Shown here piece after piece: positions 34,557 to 43,461 of a DNA stretch of 64,000 bases; position 1 is the first letter of the stretch, and every line of letters starts with the position of its first letter. Under the pieces are notes generated by a model. It had not been told where the DNA came from, did not search any database, and worked only from the letters and a program-made list of their open reading frames with translations. Source of the stretch: Mycobacterium sp. (lineage in GTDB: Bacteria > Actinomycetota > Actinomycetes > Mycobacteriales > Mycobacteriaceae); NCBI GenBank assembly GCA_016197405.1, contig JACPVR010000015.1:1-64000 (forward strand), given 5' to 3'. Position numbers and translations under genes: made by a program.

Positions 34557-36884
34557 CTAGGTGGCCAGGTCCAGGACGGCGCGCAGGATGCTGTCGGTGT
34601 CGATGCCGTGGTGACGGTAAACCTCGTCGAGCGCGCCGGCTTGCCCGAACGTGTTGACGCCGAGGAATTTTGCCGGGACTCGGTTGATGGTCGGCAGGAA
34701 TGCCAGCGTATGCGGGTGGCCGTCGATCACGGTGACCATCGGTGCCGCGCGGTCGGCAGGGAAGATCTGGTCGACGATCCACGTCGGCGCGTCGCCGAGG
34801 CCGTCGCGGGCCTGTACCGCCTCGAACAGCAGACCCGGGCTGGTCACGCAGATGACTTCGGTGGGAATGTCGAGTTGGTCGAGGCGGTCGGCGGCCGCCA
34901 GCGCCTCGGTGACCAACGCACCCATGGTCACGATGCAGCCGGCGGGGTGCGGGTGCGCACGCAGTGTGTACGCGCCGGCGACGACGTGCTGTCGCCGCCG
35001 TTCGCGTGCCGCCGGATCGGTGGGCAGGGCGGCCAGCTCCTGTTCCACCGGTCTGGTCGAGAGCCGCAGATACGCCGACGTGCCGTCGGGGCGGCCCAGT
35101 TGCGACAAACACTGCAGCAGAATCCATTCGACCTCGGCGGCGAATGCCGGCTCGTAGCTGACGCAGCCCGGTTGTTCGAGTCCGATCGACGGGGTCTTGA
35201 TGGATTGATGTGCGCCGCCCTCGGCGGCCAGTGTGACTCCCGAGGGTGTGCCGACGAGGATCGACTGACCGCCGGCGTAGATGCCGAAAGACCAGGGTTC
35301 CAAGGCGCGTTCGACGAAGGGGTCGTAGAGCACGCCGATGGGCAACAGCGGTTGGCCCCAGCGGCTCCAGGTGGCGCCTAGCTCACCGAGCAATCCGACC
35401 AGGTTGGTCTCGGCGATACCCAGTTCCATGTGCTGTCCGGTGGGCTTCTCGCGCCAGTGCATGATGGTCTCCGGGTCGTCGTCGAACCAGTTGCGACGTT
35501 CCGATGGCGACCACACCCCGACCTTGTTGAGCCAGCCGGCCAGGTTGGTGCTCGAACTGACGTCGGGGCTGACGGTGACGATTCGGCGCGCGACATCGGG
35601 TGCGTCGCGGGTGAGATCGAGCAGTGTTCGGCCCAGGGCCGCTTGGGTGGTGGTGATCGCTTGCGGTGTGCGGCCTATCTCGACGGGCACAGCCGGTGGA
35701 GCGGTTTCGGATTGTGCTGGGCGCCTAAGCCTTTCGGCAGCTGCGCTGCACAGTCGCCCGGCCGGGCCGTCGGAATCGAAGCGGCTCCACGGGCGGTGCG
35801 GGTCCTTGCCGAGTGTTGACCCCAGGTCGGCGAACTGTTCGACGGTGAGCAGCGCCGAATGGTTCTGGGGATGTCCCTGCGTCGGCAGGCGCCAACCTTT
35901 GATGGTGTAGGCCAGGATGACCGTGGGGCGGGTGTCGTCGATCTGGGCAAAGGCGGCCCGTAACGAGGCCAGGTCGTGACCGCCGAGGTTGGCGATGGCC
36001 CGAAGCAGTGTCTCGTCATCGAGCCCGGCGACCAACTCGCTCAGCGCCCCGGCGTCGGGACCGGTCCCGGGCAGCCGGGTGCGCAGTTGCTCGGCGTTGC
36101 AACGCAGCAGCCGTTGATACTCCGGATTGGGCATGTCGATGATCCGCTGCCGCAGTTGCGCTCCGCCTGGCCTGGTGAACAGCTCTTCGAGCAGTGTGCC
36201 GAATTTGACGTCGATGACCTGCCAGCCGGCGGCGTCGAACATCGTCGCCACGCGGCCTGCCGCGATGTTGGGCACCACGCGGTCGAGCGACTGCCTGTTC
36301 ATGTCGACTATCCACACCACCTCGCCGAGATCCTGTACGGCGGGATCGAGAATCGCCTCCCAGACCGCGCCCTCGTCGAGTTCGGCGTCACCCACCAGTG
36401 AGTACTGCCGTCCGGTACCTGTGGACGCCAACGTGGTGTCGACATAGCGGCGCGCGACGGCGCCCCAGATCGGTGCCGTCGCCCCGATTCCCACCGATCC
36501 GGTCGAGTAGTCGACGGGATCGGGGTCTTTCGAACGGCTGGGATAGCTCTGGAGCCCGCCGTACTCGCGCAGCGTGGTCAGGTACTGCTCGTCGAGGAAG
36601 CCGAGCAGGTAGTTGATGGCATGCAGTACCGGGGAGGCGTGCGGTTTGACCGATACCCGGTCGCCGGCGGTGAGCTGCTCGAAGTACAGCGAGGTCATGA
36701 TCGAGACCATCGAAGCGCACGATGCCTGGTGGCCGCCGACCTTCATACCGCTGGGATTCGGGCGAATATTGTTGGCGTGGTGCACGATCGCTGTCGACAG
36801 CCACAGCACCTGCTCGACGATCTGTTGCAGCGGCTCGCTGCTGTCATGGTCGGTCGGTGTTGATTCGACGGTGCTCGTCGTCAT
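34557..36884 (-). CDS. Thiamine-diphosphate enzyme, homodimeric E1/transketolase-like
   Basis: A 775-residue TPP-dependent protein. Residues about 50-330 are the TPP-binding domain with HQASCASMVSIMTSLYF and the motif GDAELDEGAVWEAI ... DMNRQSLDR, resembling AceE. The pyrimidine domain (about 400-600) contains the catalytic Glu region MELGIAETNLVGLLGELG. A transketolase C-terminal domain follows, with VVAGAYTLRAHPHPAGCIVTMGALVTEAL. It is shorter than pyruvate dehydrogenase AceE (about 890). No E2 or E3 gene is nearby. It is divergent from an Lrp/AsnC regulator across a 176-bp gap rich in dyads. It may act on a 2-oxo acid; the substrate is unproven. GAGGAG precedes the start. Confidence 0.8.
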   Translation of the reverse strand: MTTSTVESTPTDHDSSEPLQQIVEQVLWLSTAIVHHANNIRPNPSGMKVGGHQASCASMVSIMTSLYFEQLTAGDRVSVKPHASPVLHAINYLLGFLDEQYLTTLREYGGLQSYPSRSKDPDPVDYSTGSVGIGATAPIWGAVARRYVDTTLASTGTGRQYSLVGDAELDEGAVWEAILDPAVQDLGEVVWIVDMNRQSLDRVVPNIAAGRVATMFDAAGWQVIDVKFGTLLEELFTRPGGAQLRQRIIDMPNPEYQRLLRCNAEQLRTRLPGTGPDAGALSELVAGLDDETLLRAIANLGGHDLASLRAAFAQIDDTRPTVILAYTIKGWRLPTQGHPQNHSALLTVEQFADLGSTLGKDPHRPWSRFDSDGPAGRLCSAAAERLRRPAQSETAPPAVPVEIGRTPQAITTTQAALGRTLLDLTRDAPDVARRIVTVSPDVSSSTNLAGWLNKVGVWSPSERRNWFDDDPETIMHWREKPTGQHMELGIAETNLVGLLGELGATWSRWGQPLLPIGVLYDPFVERALEPWSFGIYAGGQSILVGTPSGVTLAAEGGAHQSIKTPSIGLEQPGCVSYEPAFAAEVEWILLQCLSQLGRPDGTSAYLRLSTRPVEQELAALPTDPAARERRRQHVVAGAYTLRAHPHPAGCIVTMGALVTEALAAADRLDQLDIPTEVICVTSPGLLFEAVQARDGLGDAPTWIVDQIFPADRAAPMVTVIDGHPHTLAFLPTINRVPAKFLGVNTFGQAGALDEVYRHHGIDTDSILRAVLDLAT

Positions 36885-36953
36885 CCTGGCTCCTCAGGTT
36901 TCCCTCACCGGACGGCGGTGACCGACGGACGAGGCCGGCCACCTGGATATGCA

Positions 36954-36967
36954 GATTGATCACAATC
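36954..36967. promoter_or_regulatory. Dyad D1 between E1-like and lrp genes
   Basis: GATTG-ATCA-CAATC, a perfect dyad containing TGATCA. One of three regularly placed palindromes in the divergent promoter region, a plausible Lrp/AsnC site. Confidence 0.5.
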
Positions 36968-36973
36968 GCAGCA

Positions 36974-36989
36974 CTGATCAGCAGATCAG
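36974..36989. promoter_or_regulatory. Dyad D2 between E1-like and lrp genes
   Basis: CTGATC-AGCA-GATCAG, a perfect 6-bp dyad. Its centre is exactly 21 bp (two helical turns) from the centre of D1, so both sites face the same side of the DNA. Confidence 0.5.
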
Positions 36990-37010
36990 GCAACCAAGTA
37001 CCGTCAAATT

Positions 37011-37023
37011 GTGCATAATGCAC
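37011..37023. promoter_or_regulatory. Dyad D3, 13-bp palindrome before lrp
   Basis: GTGCAT-A-ATGCAC, a perfect 13-bp palindrome with an AT-rich centre, ending 37 bp before the regulator start. Its form fits Lrp/AsnC operators, and the inner CATAAT could serve as a -10 box, giving autorepression. Confidence 0.5.
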
Positions 37024-37060
37024 TGATGGACACCGGTCTCGCCATTCAAGGCTGCGCACA

Positions 37061-37534
37061 ATGACAACCGGAGGAGCCGCTGATCCGATCGATGCGCGGC
37101 TGCTCGCCGCCCTTGTTGCGGACCCGCGCGCCTCGGCGATCGCGTTGGCCGAGCATGCCGGAGTATCGCGCAATACTGTGCAGGCCCGGTTGAACAAGTG
37201 GGACCAGGACGGTGTCCTGCTGCCCTTCGACCGCTGCGTCAATCCGGCCTTCCTGGGATATCCGATGCGCGCATTCGTCCGGGCGTGGCTCAAACAGCGT
37301 CTGCTGAGCGAGGTCTCGGCCGCACTCTCGGAAATCCCCGAGGTCGTCGAAGTGCTCGGTCTCAGCGGCGGCGCCGACCTCCTCGTCCAAGTGGTCGCCC
37401 GTGATGCCGACGACCTGTACCGCATCGCGGGGCGGATCCTGGATGTCCCCGGGGTACAGCGGACCAACACCTCACTGGTCATGCGTCAGTTGGTCGACCA
37501 CCGGACGGTTCAGCTTCTCGACGGAGACCACTGA
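37061..37534 (+). CDS. Lrp/AsnC family regulator
   Basis: A 157-residue feast/famine regulator. The N-terminal HTH IDARLLAALVADPRASAIALAEHAGVSRNTVQARLNKWDQDGVL matches the AsnC-type winged helix. The C-terminal RAM/ACT-like ligand domain includes VVEVLGLSGGADLLVQVVARDADDLYRI. It is divergent from the E1/transketolase-like gene, its most likely target; an amino acid or 2-oxo acid would be the natural effector. Its 3' end overlaps the convergent alkane hydroxylase gene by 56 bp. Confidence 0.9.
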   Translation: MTTGGAADPIDARLLAALVADPRASAIALAEHAGVSRNTVQARLNKWDQDGVLLPFDRCVNPAFLGYPMRAFVRAWLKQRLLSEVSAALSEIPEVVEVLGLSGGADLLVQVVARDADDLYRIAGRILDVPGVQRTNTSLVMRQLVDHRTVQLLDGDH

Positions 37535-38726
37535 CGCCCAACGTCATTCGGGCCTGGAGCGCCTGCGGACTCAGTGCCGTCAGTGTCATGTCGCCGCCGT
37601 AGTGCGCCAGCACACGCGGGTCCATCACCCGCCGCCACAGTGGAGGCACGAGTGCGAGCGCCAGCATGGCGCCGTAACCCGCGGGCAGTTGTGGTGCCTG
37701 CTCCGAGGGGCGCAGTGTCTGATAGCGGCGTCGCGGATTGGTGTGGTGATCGGAATGCCGTTGCAGGTGAAAGAGGAATACGTTGGTGACCAGTGTGTCG
37801 CTGTTCCAACTGTGCGCCGGGCGCACCCGTTCGTATCGCCCGCTGGCCAGCTTCTGGCGTCGAAGGCCGTAGTGCTCAAGGTAGTTGACGGCTTCCAGCA
37901 GGCTGAAGCCGATGACCGCCTGCCCGGCCAGCCACGGCAGCACAGCGGGCCCGAACCACAACGCCAACCCGCCGAACAATGATGCTGACAACAGCCAGGA
38001 ACTGAGGACCTCATTGCGCAGAGTCCAGGGTGAGCGGCCCAGTTTGGCGAGCCGGCGGCGCTCCAAGTGCCAGGCCGATCGCGCGCCTGCGGTAACCGAT
38101 CGGACGACGAACCGATAGACGCTTTCGCCGAACCGCGAACTGGCCGGATCCTCCACGGTGGCCACCCGCATGTGATGCCCGCGATTGTGCTCGACGAAAA
38201 AATGGCCGTAGCAGGTCTGTGCCAACGCGAGCCGGGAGAGCCGTTGTTCGGTGCTTGCGCGTTTGTGCCCGAGCTCATGGGCCGCGTTGATCGCGATACC
38301 GCCGACGATTCCCACCGTCACCATCAGACCCGCTTTGTCGACGGTGGACATGCTCAGCCACCCGCCGCCGGACCACAGCCAGCAGGCGAACAACAGGGAC
38401 AGGTACTGCGTGGGCAGGTAGAGATTGGTGGCCCAGCGGTAGAACCGATCGGTGTCGAGCCACTCGAACGCGCTGTCGGGAGGGTCGTCGGTGACGGTGC
38501 CCACCAGGTAATCGAGCAGCGGAACCGTCACGAAGGTGAGAAATGGTCCCAGCCACCAGAACAGTCGAAGGCCGGTGCTCTCGACGGCGAGCCAGGACGC
38601 GAAGACCGCGCCCGGCACCAACGCCCCGAGCAGCCAGAGGTATTTCTTCCGATCGCGCCATTGGTCCGCGCGATCGGCACGGGGTTCCCGTGTCGTGATA
38701 GCGGGGGCCGCGCGATGTGGGTACAT
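37479..38726 (-). CDS. alkB: Alkane 1-monooxygenase, AlkB type
   Basis: A 415-residue integral-membrane non-haem di-iron hydroxylase that oxidises terminal carbons of medium or long n-alkanes. The diagnostic His boxes are HELGHK, EHNRGHHMR and LQRHSDHH, with the extra NYLEHYGL motif; six hydrophobic segments surround them. ATG 38726 is chosen because the sequence then begins MYPHRAAPAI; the in-frame ATG at 38816 adds a basic, unlikely leader. No rubredoxin or rubredoxin reductase gene flanks it, unlike the usual mycobacterial alkB-rubA arrangement, so electrons must come from elsewhere. The 3' end overlaps the lrp-type gene. Confidence 0.92.
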   Translation of the reverse strand: MYPHRAAPAITTREPRADRADQWRDRKKYLWLLGALVPGAVFASWLAVESTGLRLFWWLGPFLTFVTVPLLDYLVGTVTDDPPDSAFEWLDTDRFYRWATNLYLPTQYLSLLFACWLWSGGGWLSMSTVDKAGLMVTVGIVGGIAINAAHELGHKRASTEQRLSRLALAQTCYGHFFVEHNRGHHMRVATVEDPASSRFGESVYRFVVRSVTAGARSAWHLERRRLAKLGRSPWTLRNEVLSSWLLSASLFGGLALWFGPAVLPWLAGQAVIGFSLLEAVNYLEHYGLRRQKLASGRYERVRPAHSWNSDTLVTNVFLFHLQRHSDHHTNPRRRYQTLRPSEQAPQLPAGYGAMLALALVPPLWRRVMDPRVLAHYGGDMTLTALSPQALQARMTLGVSGLRREAEPSGGRPTDA

Positions 38727-39009
38727 AGTGAACTCCGAGAGGGCGATCACTGACGTGCTCGGTTTCGAGCGGCGCTCCCACCCGGTGTGGGGGATCCGAG
38801 CTGGCTGATTGGTCAACCACGCGTAACTGTACGCGGCTCGATACCGCCTCGGATCAGTTTGCTGGCTTCCGGGTACCGACTGTGCGGGCGGTCCCGGCGA
38901 TCAGTCTGATCTCGGCGATCCATCAGCGCCTTCATTATGTGGACATCGCACGTCGGGAGTACGGTAGCGCTCGGTTGACGGCGGCGTCAGCCGAAGGCAG
39001 GTTAGCTTC

Positions 39010-40005
39010 ATGTATCGGGTCAGTTCGCTAGCGGGCGCTGACGGCCGTGTCTTCGGCAGGCAGCGGGTGCGGCTGTTGCGGATCTACCTCGGTGTGACGA
39101 CGTCTCTGTTCGCCTACGGCGTGGTGTTCACGTTGTACCCGGTTCGCACCGATATCGCCTACGGCAATCCGATCGGCGGAATCGTTGCCATCGGCCTGGG
39201 AGTGGCGGCACTTGTGTCGTTGGCCCTCAACCCTCATCGGCTGATGCCGGCCACCCTCGCCGCGATTGCCGCCACCCCCGTGGTGATGGCCTTCCATGTC
39301 ACCCTCACCGCCGAGTACGTCTGCTTGATCGGCCCGATGTTTCTGGCCATGTATATCCGGGCGTTCCACCCCACGCGCGAGGCCTGGTTCCTGGTGTGTG
39401 CGCTCACCGTTGCCTGCATCGTGGCCGTCGTCGTCGCCCCGGCGCCCCACGTGGGTGTCATCACCGTCCTCATCATCGGCGCGGCGATCATCGGTGCCGC
39501 GGAGTCTTTCGGGTTGCTGATGCGGGCGATGTTCACCGCGGCATGCTCGGATCCGCTGACCGGCCTGCTGAATCGAGCGGGCTGGGAAATCGGTACGGCC
39601 GACCTGCTCGCACGATCACGGGACCCGGTTTCGGTGACGGTGGTGGTCCTCGATATCGACGGCCTCAAACACGTCAACGACACATACGGTCATCAGGCCG
39701 GCGACCGGCACATCGCCAACTACGCCCAGCACTGGAAACATGTGGTTCCGCGGCGCGCGGTTCTGGCGCGGCTCGGGGGTGACGAATTCGCCGTGTGCAT
39801 GGTCGGCGAACCCGGCGAGGTCGTCGAGAAGTTCCTGAACGATGTCGAGCACCGGACGCCGGGCGTGAGCTGCGGAACGGCCACCCGGTCCTCGGCTCAG
39901 GCCGGCGTCGCCGACCTCTATGCACTTGCCGACGCCGCGCTCTACCGCCGACGGGGTCGCCCGCTGCGTGACGAGCGGGGAGAGGGACGCCAACAGGACC
40001 GGTGA
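39010..40005 (+). CDS. Membrane GGDEF diguanylate cyclase
   Basis: A 331-residue protein with about six N-terminal membrane segments (residues 25-175) and a C-terminal GGDEF domain. SDPLTGLLNRAGWE, VLDIDGLKHVNDTYGHQAGD and ARLGGDEFAV carry the metal and GTP-binding residues, so it should synthesise c-di-GMP. There is no RxxD inhibitory site five residues before GGDEF, so product inhibition through that site is not expected. The domain is rather short after GGDEF (about 70 residues). The membrane part resembles a MASE-like sensor; its signal is unknown. It is monocistronic between alkB (divergent) and the acyltransferase gene. Confidence 0.88.
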   Translation: MYRVSSLAGADGRVFGRQRVRLLRIYLGVTTSLFAYGVVFTLYPVRTDIAYGNPIGGIVAIGLGVAALVSLALNPHRLMPATLAAIAATPVVMAFHVTLTAEYVCLIGPMFLAMYIRAFHPTREAWFLVCALTVACIVAVVVAPAPHVGVITVLIIGAAIIGAAESFGLLMRAMFTAACSDPLTGLLNRAGWEIGTADLLARSRDPVSVTVVVLDIDGLKHVNDTYGHQAGDRHIANYAQHWKHVVPRRAVLARLGGDEFAVCMVGEPGEVVEKFLNDVEHRTPGVSCGTATRSSAQAGVADLYALADAALYRRRGRPLRDERGEGRQQDR

Positions 40006-40117
40006 CTCGGTGAGATCGGGTGAACTCCGGTGAAATCCCAGGTGAACAACGGCGCCGAGTGGTGCGGGTCGCGGCCCGATATGCTGCCTTGCATTCCGAC
40101 GACCCCCACCCTGGATA

Positions 40118-42202
40118 GTGAGCGTGCAGACCGAATACCTGACGTCCACCGCGGCGCCGTGCACGGTCTCGTCCCGACGTAAAGATCTCCTCTGTCTGTG
40201 TGGCCTTGCGGTCGCACTGGTGGTGGTCGACCACGTGTGGCTCGGCCGGGCATCCGCCGGGATCGACGTGTTGTTGGTGGTAACGGGCTTCTTCTTCGGT
40301 GAGCGGCTGCTTCGGCCGGCCGATCGAGACCGGGTGGGCGTGCAGGTCGTTCGGCACGTGGCGCGGATGGCGCGTCGGCTGGTACCGCCGCTCGTCATCG
40401 TGGTTGCCGTCAGCGGATTACTGACGCTGTGGCTGCAGCCGCGCACGCGGTGGGAGACCTTCGCCGACCACAGCCTGTCGACGTTCGGTTTCATCCAGAA
40501 CTGGCAGTTGGTGCAGTCCGGTGTGCCCTACGCGCGCGCCGGCGAGGTCGTCAGCCCGCTGCAGCACACGTGGGCGATATCGATGCTGGCCCAGCTGTTC
40601 CTGGTGGGGCTGCTGATGACGTGGGTGATCGGTGCTTCGGTTCCGGCACGGCGCCGACGAGCGGTCCTGGTGGGGGCGGTCGGCGTGCTGGCGGTCGCCT
40701 CATTCGGTTTTGCGATGATCGCGCATCACACCGATCAGGGCGCCGCCTTCTACAACACTTTCGCGCGTGCCTGGCAACCGCTGGCCGGCGTGCTGGCCGC
40801 CGCACTCGTCGGTCGTCTGCACGTGCCGGAGTGGGTGCGCATCGCCGCGGTCGCGGTCGGTGTCACGACGATCGTGGTGACCGGCACGGTGATCGACGGG
40901 GCCGAGCATTTCCCGGGGCCGCTGGCAGTGCTCCCGGTCGCGGCGGCGGTGCTGGTGATCTGCGGTGTGATGGGCGGGACCGATATCGACCGCTGGTGGA
41001 CCGGGGCTTTGCGCGCAGAACCTCTGCCGGCCCTGGGAGGTATGGCCTACGCGCTCTATCTGTGGCACTGGCCGGTACTGACGTTCTGGCTGGCCCGTTC
41101 GGAGAAAGACGCCGTCGGCCCGACGGACGGACTCCTCGTCGTGGCTGCCGCGCTCGCTCTGGCGTACCTGACGAACAAGCTCGTCGAGCGACCTCTGCGG
41201 GCACCACGGCGACCGGTGGAGCGCGCCCGTGTCGGGGCGACGGTACTGGCGTGTGTGGTGGCGCTGTCGGCGATCACGGTCATGGTGGGCGCGGCCGGTT
41301 GGCGGCAGTACACCAACGCCGTGCGCGCCAATGGTGCTGAACTGCAGAACCTCTCGCTGACCGATTACCCCGGTGGGCGGGCGTTGATCGACGGACTGCG
41401 GGTCCCCAAGCTGCCGGTGCGCCCCACGGTGTTGGAGGCCGCCGACGACCTCCCGGCGAGCGTTGCCGACGGATGCATCAGTGACTTCGGCAACTCGGCC
41501 CTGGCCAGGTGCACCTACGGTGACCCCAAGGCGTCGCGCACGATCGCTCTGGCCGGAGGCTCGCATTCCGAACATTGGCTGGTGGCGTTGGATCGGATCG
41601 GGCAGCGCCATGGGTTCAAGGTGGTGACGTATCTGAAAATGGGATGCCCGCTGACCACCGACAAACTGCCCCGCGTCAGTGTGTCCAATGATCCCTACCC
41701 CGGGTGCCGGGACTGGATCGACTCGGCGATGGCCAGCATGGTGGCCGACCGGCCTGATTACGTTTTCACCACGACGACGCGTCCGCGGCCCGAAGCGCCC
41801 GGCGATTTCGTGCCAGAAAGCTACCTCGGCATCTGGGACATGTTGGCCGCCAACGATATCGCCATACTCGGCATGCGGGACACACCGTGGATGTATCACG
41901 ATGGGTTTCTCTTCTCCCCGGTCGACTGCCTGGCCGATGGCGGTGATCCCAACAGCGACACCTGCGGCCTTCCCCGCTCCGAGGTGCTGGCGGACTACAA
42001 CCCGACCATGGACTACCTGGGCCGGTATCCGTTGCTGGCGCCCCTCGACATGAGCGACGCCATCTGTCGGCCGGATTTCTGCCGAGCCGTCGAAGGCAAC
42101 GTGATGGTCTACCACGATGCCCACCACCTGTCGGCGACATACGTGCGTACCTTGTCCGACGAACTCGCCCGTCAGCTCGCGGCCGCCACCGGCTGGTGGT
42201 GA
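40118..42202 (+). CDS. Membrane acyltransferase with SGNH hydrolase domain (OafA/YrhL type)
   Basis: A 694-residue protein. Residues about 25-410 are an acyltransferase-3 membrane domain with roughly ten helices (IDVLLVVTGFFFGERLL, HTWAISMLAQLFLVGLL, AYALYLWHWPVLTFW). Residues about 450-690 form a periplasmic SGNH domain, with nucleophile Ser in LAGGSHSEHWL and the C-terminal Asp-His pair in VYHDAHHLSATY. Proteins of this design O-acetylate or acylate cell-surface glycans and glycolipids. The initiating residues of the first helix are shortened compared with typical OafA. It stands alone between the GGDEF gene and the ECF unit, so the glycan target is unknown. Confidence 0.9.
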   Translation: MSVQTEYLTSTAAPCTVSSRRKDLLCLCGLAVALVVVDHVWLGRASAGIDVLLVVTGFFFGERLLRPADRDRVGVQVVRHVARMARRLVPPLVIVVAVSGLLTLWLQPRTRWETFADHSLSTFGFIQNWQLVQSGVPYARAGEVVSPLQHTWAISMLAQLFLVGLLMTWVIGASVPARRRRAVLVGAVGVLAVASFGFAMIAHHTDQGAAFYNTFARAWQPLAGVLAAALVGRLHVPEWVRIAAVAVGVTTIVVTGTVIDGAEHFPGPLAVLPVAAAVLVICGVMGGTDIDRWWTGALRAEPLPALGGMAYALYLWHWPVLTFWLARSEKDAVGPTDGLLVVAAALALAYLTNKLVERPLRAPRRPVERARVGATVLACVVALSAITVMVGAAGWRQYTNAVRANGAELQNLSLTDYPGGRALIDGLRVPKLPVRPTVLEAADDLPASVADGCISDFGNSALARCTYGDPKASRTIALAGGSHSEHWLVALDRIGQRHGFKVVTYLKMGCPLTTDKLPRVSVSNDPYPGCRDWIDSAMASMVADRPDYVFTTTTRPRPEAPGDFVPESYLGIWDMLAANDIAILGMRDTPWMYHDGFLFSPVDCLADGGDPNSDTCGLPRSEVLADYNPTMDYLGRYPLLAPLDMSDAICRPDFCRAVEGNVMVYHDAHHLSATYVRTLSDELARQLAAATGWW

Positions 42203-42214
42203 GACAGCGCGGTT

Positions 42215-42245
42215 CGTGTAACGCCTCGGTGCTGGGCCTGCACTC
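42215..42245 (+). promoter_or_regulatory. Candidate ECF-sigma promoter 1
   Basis: CGTGTAACG at 42215-42223 and CACTC at 42241-42245. The same two boxes with identical spacing recur at 43702-43732, and both precede genes of this sigma-factor unit. It lies about 50 bp before the RclC-like gene. Confidence 0.6.
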
Positions 42246-42296
42246 TTCTTGGTAGCCGTCGGCGGAGGTACCGCCGGCGCCGAAGGAGAGAGTGTG

Positions 42297-42788
42297 ATGA
42301 CCGTCAGTGTCAATGCAATCCGCACCGGCGCACCCGAAGGTGCGCTCGCCGCAGTTGGTGGCCTGCTCGCCCGTTACGGTCTGGTCGTCGTGATCGGATG
42401 GATCGGCTTGCTCAAGTTCACCTCGTATGAGGCGCAGGGTATTCAACCGTTGGTGGCCAACAGCCCGGCCATGAGTTGGCTGTACGAATTGTTCTCGGTG
42501 CGGGCGTTCTCGTCGGCGCTCGGTGTCATCGAAGTCGCCACGGCGATCCTGATCGCGGTCAAGCCGTGGTGGCCCAGGGCGTCGGCGGTGGGCAGCGTCG
42601 TGGCTGTCGGCCTCTTCGTCGCCACCATCAGCTTCCTGTTCACCACCCCGGGTATCGGCGAACCGACGGCCGGCGGGTTCCCTCTGCTGTCCATGACGGG
42701 TCAGTTCCTGATCAAGGATGTCGCGCTGTTGGGTATTGCGGTGTGGACGCTGGGGGACGCGCTTCGCGCCGCTCGATCCGCTGGTTGA
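42297..42788 (+). CDS. YkgB/RclC-like (DUF417) membrane protein
   Basis: A 163-residue protein with four hydrophobic segments (VVVIGWIGLLKF, SALGVIEVATAILIAV, VAVGLFVATISFLF, FLIKDVALLGIAVWTLGDAL). KFTSYEAQGIQPLVANSPAMSWLY is the DUF417 signature of YkgB, known as RclC in E. coli reactive-chlorine resistance. ATG 42297 has GAAGGAGAG at 42282-42290. It is first in a unit with a sigma factor and anti-sigma gene behind a candidate ECF promoter, consistent with an envelope or oxidant stress role; function is inferred from the family only. Confidence 0.85.
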   Translation: MTVSVNAIRTGAPEGALAAVGGLLARYGLVVVIGWIGLLKFTSYEAQGIQPLVANSPAMSWLYELFSVRAFSSALGVIEVATAILIAVKPWWPRASAVGSVVAVGLFVATISFLFTTPGIGEPTAGGFPLLSMTGQFLIKDVALLGIAVWTLGDALRAARSAG

Positions 42789-42825
42789 TCAGATCGCGCT
42801 TGAAGGCGATACCCTGTTGACCGTC

Positions 42826-43461
42826 ATGACGAGGATGACGGGGGACGAGGCCGGGTTGGTCGCCGCGCTGAAGAGCGGTGACGAATCCGCCTTCGCCGCG
42901 CTCGTCGACCTGCATAGCCCCGCGATGCTGCGGGTGGCGCGCGGGTATGTCGCCAGCCGCGAGGTCGCCGAAGATGTCGTTCAGGAGACGTGGATTGCTC
43001 TGCTCAAGGGGATCGGCTCTTTCGAGGGCCGATCCTCTTTGCGTACTTGGCTTTTCACTGTGCTGATCAATATCGCGAAGCGCCGGGGAGTCAGTGAGCG
43101 CCGCAACACCGATCTCGCCGTGCTGTCGTTCACCGGCGGCACTGTGGACCCGGCCCGATTCCGCGGCTCAGACGATCCCTATCCGGGCCATTGGCTGCCC
43201 CACGAAGTGCCTGCACCGTTCCCGGACACCCCGGAAGGCTCGGTCCTGGGAGACGAATTGATTGCCTTGGCCCGCCGCGAACTCGACAAGCTGCCTGAAC
43301 GTCAGCGTGTCGTGGTGACCATGCGGGATATGTTGGGGCTGGACTCGGCGGAAGTCTGCGAACTGCTCGACATAAGTACCGCGAACCAGCGTGTGCTGCT
43401 ACATCGCGGCCGTGCCGCGTTACGACAAGTTCTCGAGGACTATCTGAGGGACACGATATGA
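42826..43461 (+). CDS. ECF RNA polymerase sigma factor
   Basis: A 211-residue group 4 sigma factor. Region 2 is DLHSPAMLRVARGYVASREVAEDVVQETWIALLKGI with -10 recognition in SSLRTWLFTVLINIAKRR. A linker of about 50 residues follows, and region 4 is LARRELDKLPERQRVVVTMRDMLGLDSAEVCELLDISTANQRVLLHRGRAALR. The start is uncertain: ATG 42826 fits the region 2 spacing; TTG 42817 or ATG 42835 are possible. It overlaps the anti-sigma gene by ATGA. Two similar promoter-like elements flank the unit, suggesting autoregulation. Confidence 0.9.
   Translation: MTRMTGDEAGLVAALKSGDESAFAALVDLHSPAMLRVARGYVASREVAEDVVQETWIALLKGIGSFEGRSSLRTWLFTVLINIAKRRGVSERRNTDLAVLSFTGGTVDPARFRGSDDPYPGHWLPHEVPAPFPDTPEGSVLGDELIALARRELDKLPERQRVVVTMRDMLGLDSAEVCELLDISTANQRVLLHRGRAALRQVLEDYLRDTI

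Noticed and set aside
33831..35381. 516-codon plus frame across the PucR-type and E1-like genes
   Set aside because: It crosses two real genes antisense and has no family signature.
40700..42325. 541-codon antisense frame in the acyltransferase gene
   Set aside because: The plus strand has membrane helices and SGNH motifs; the minus frame is basic low-complexity.
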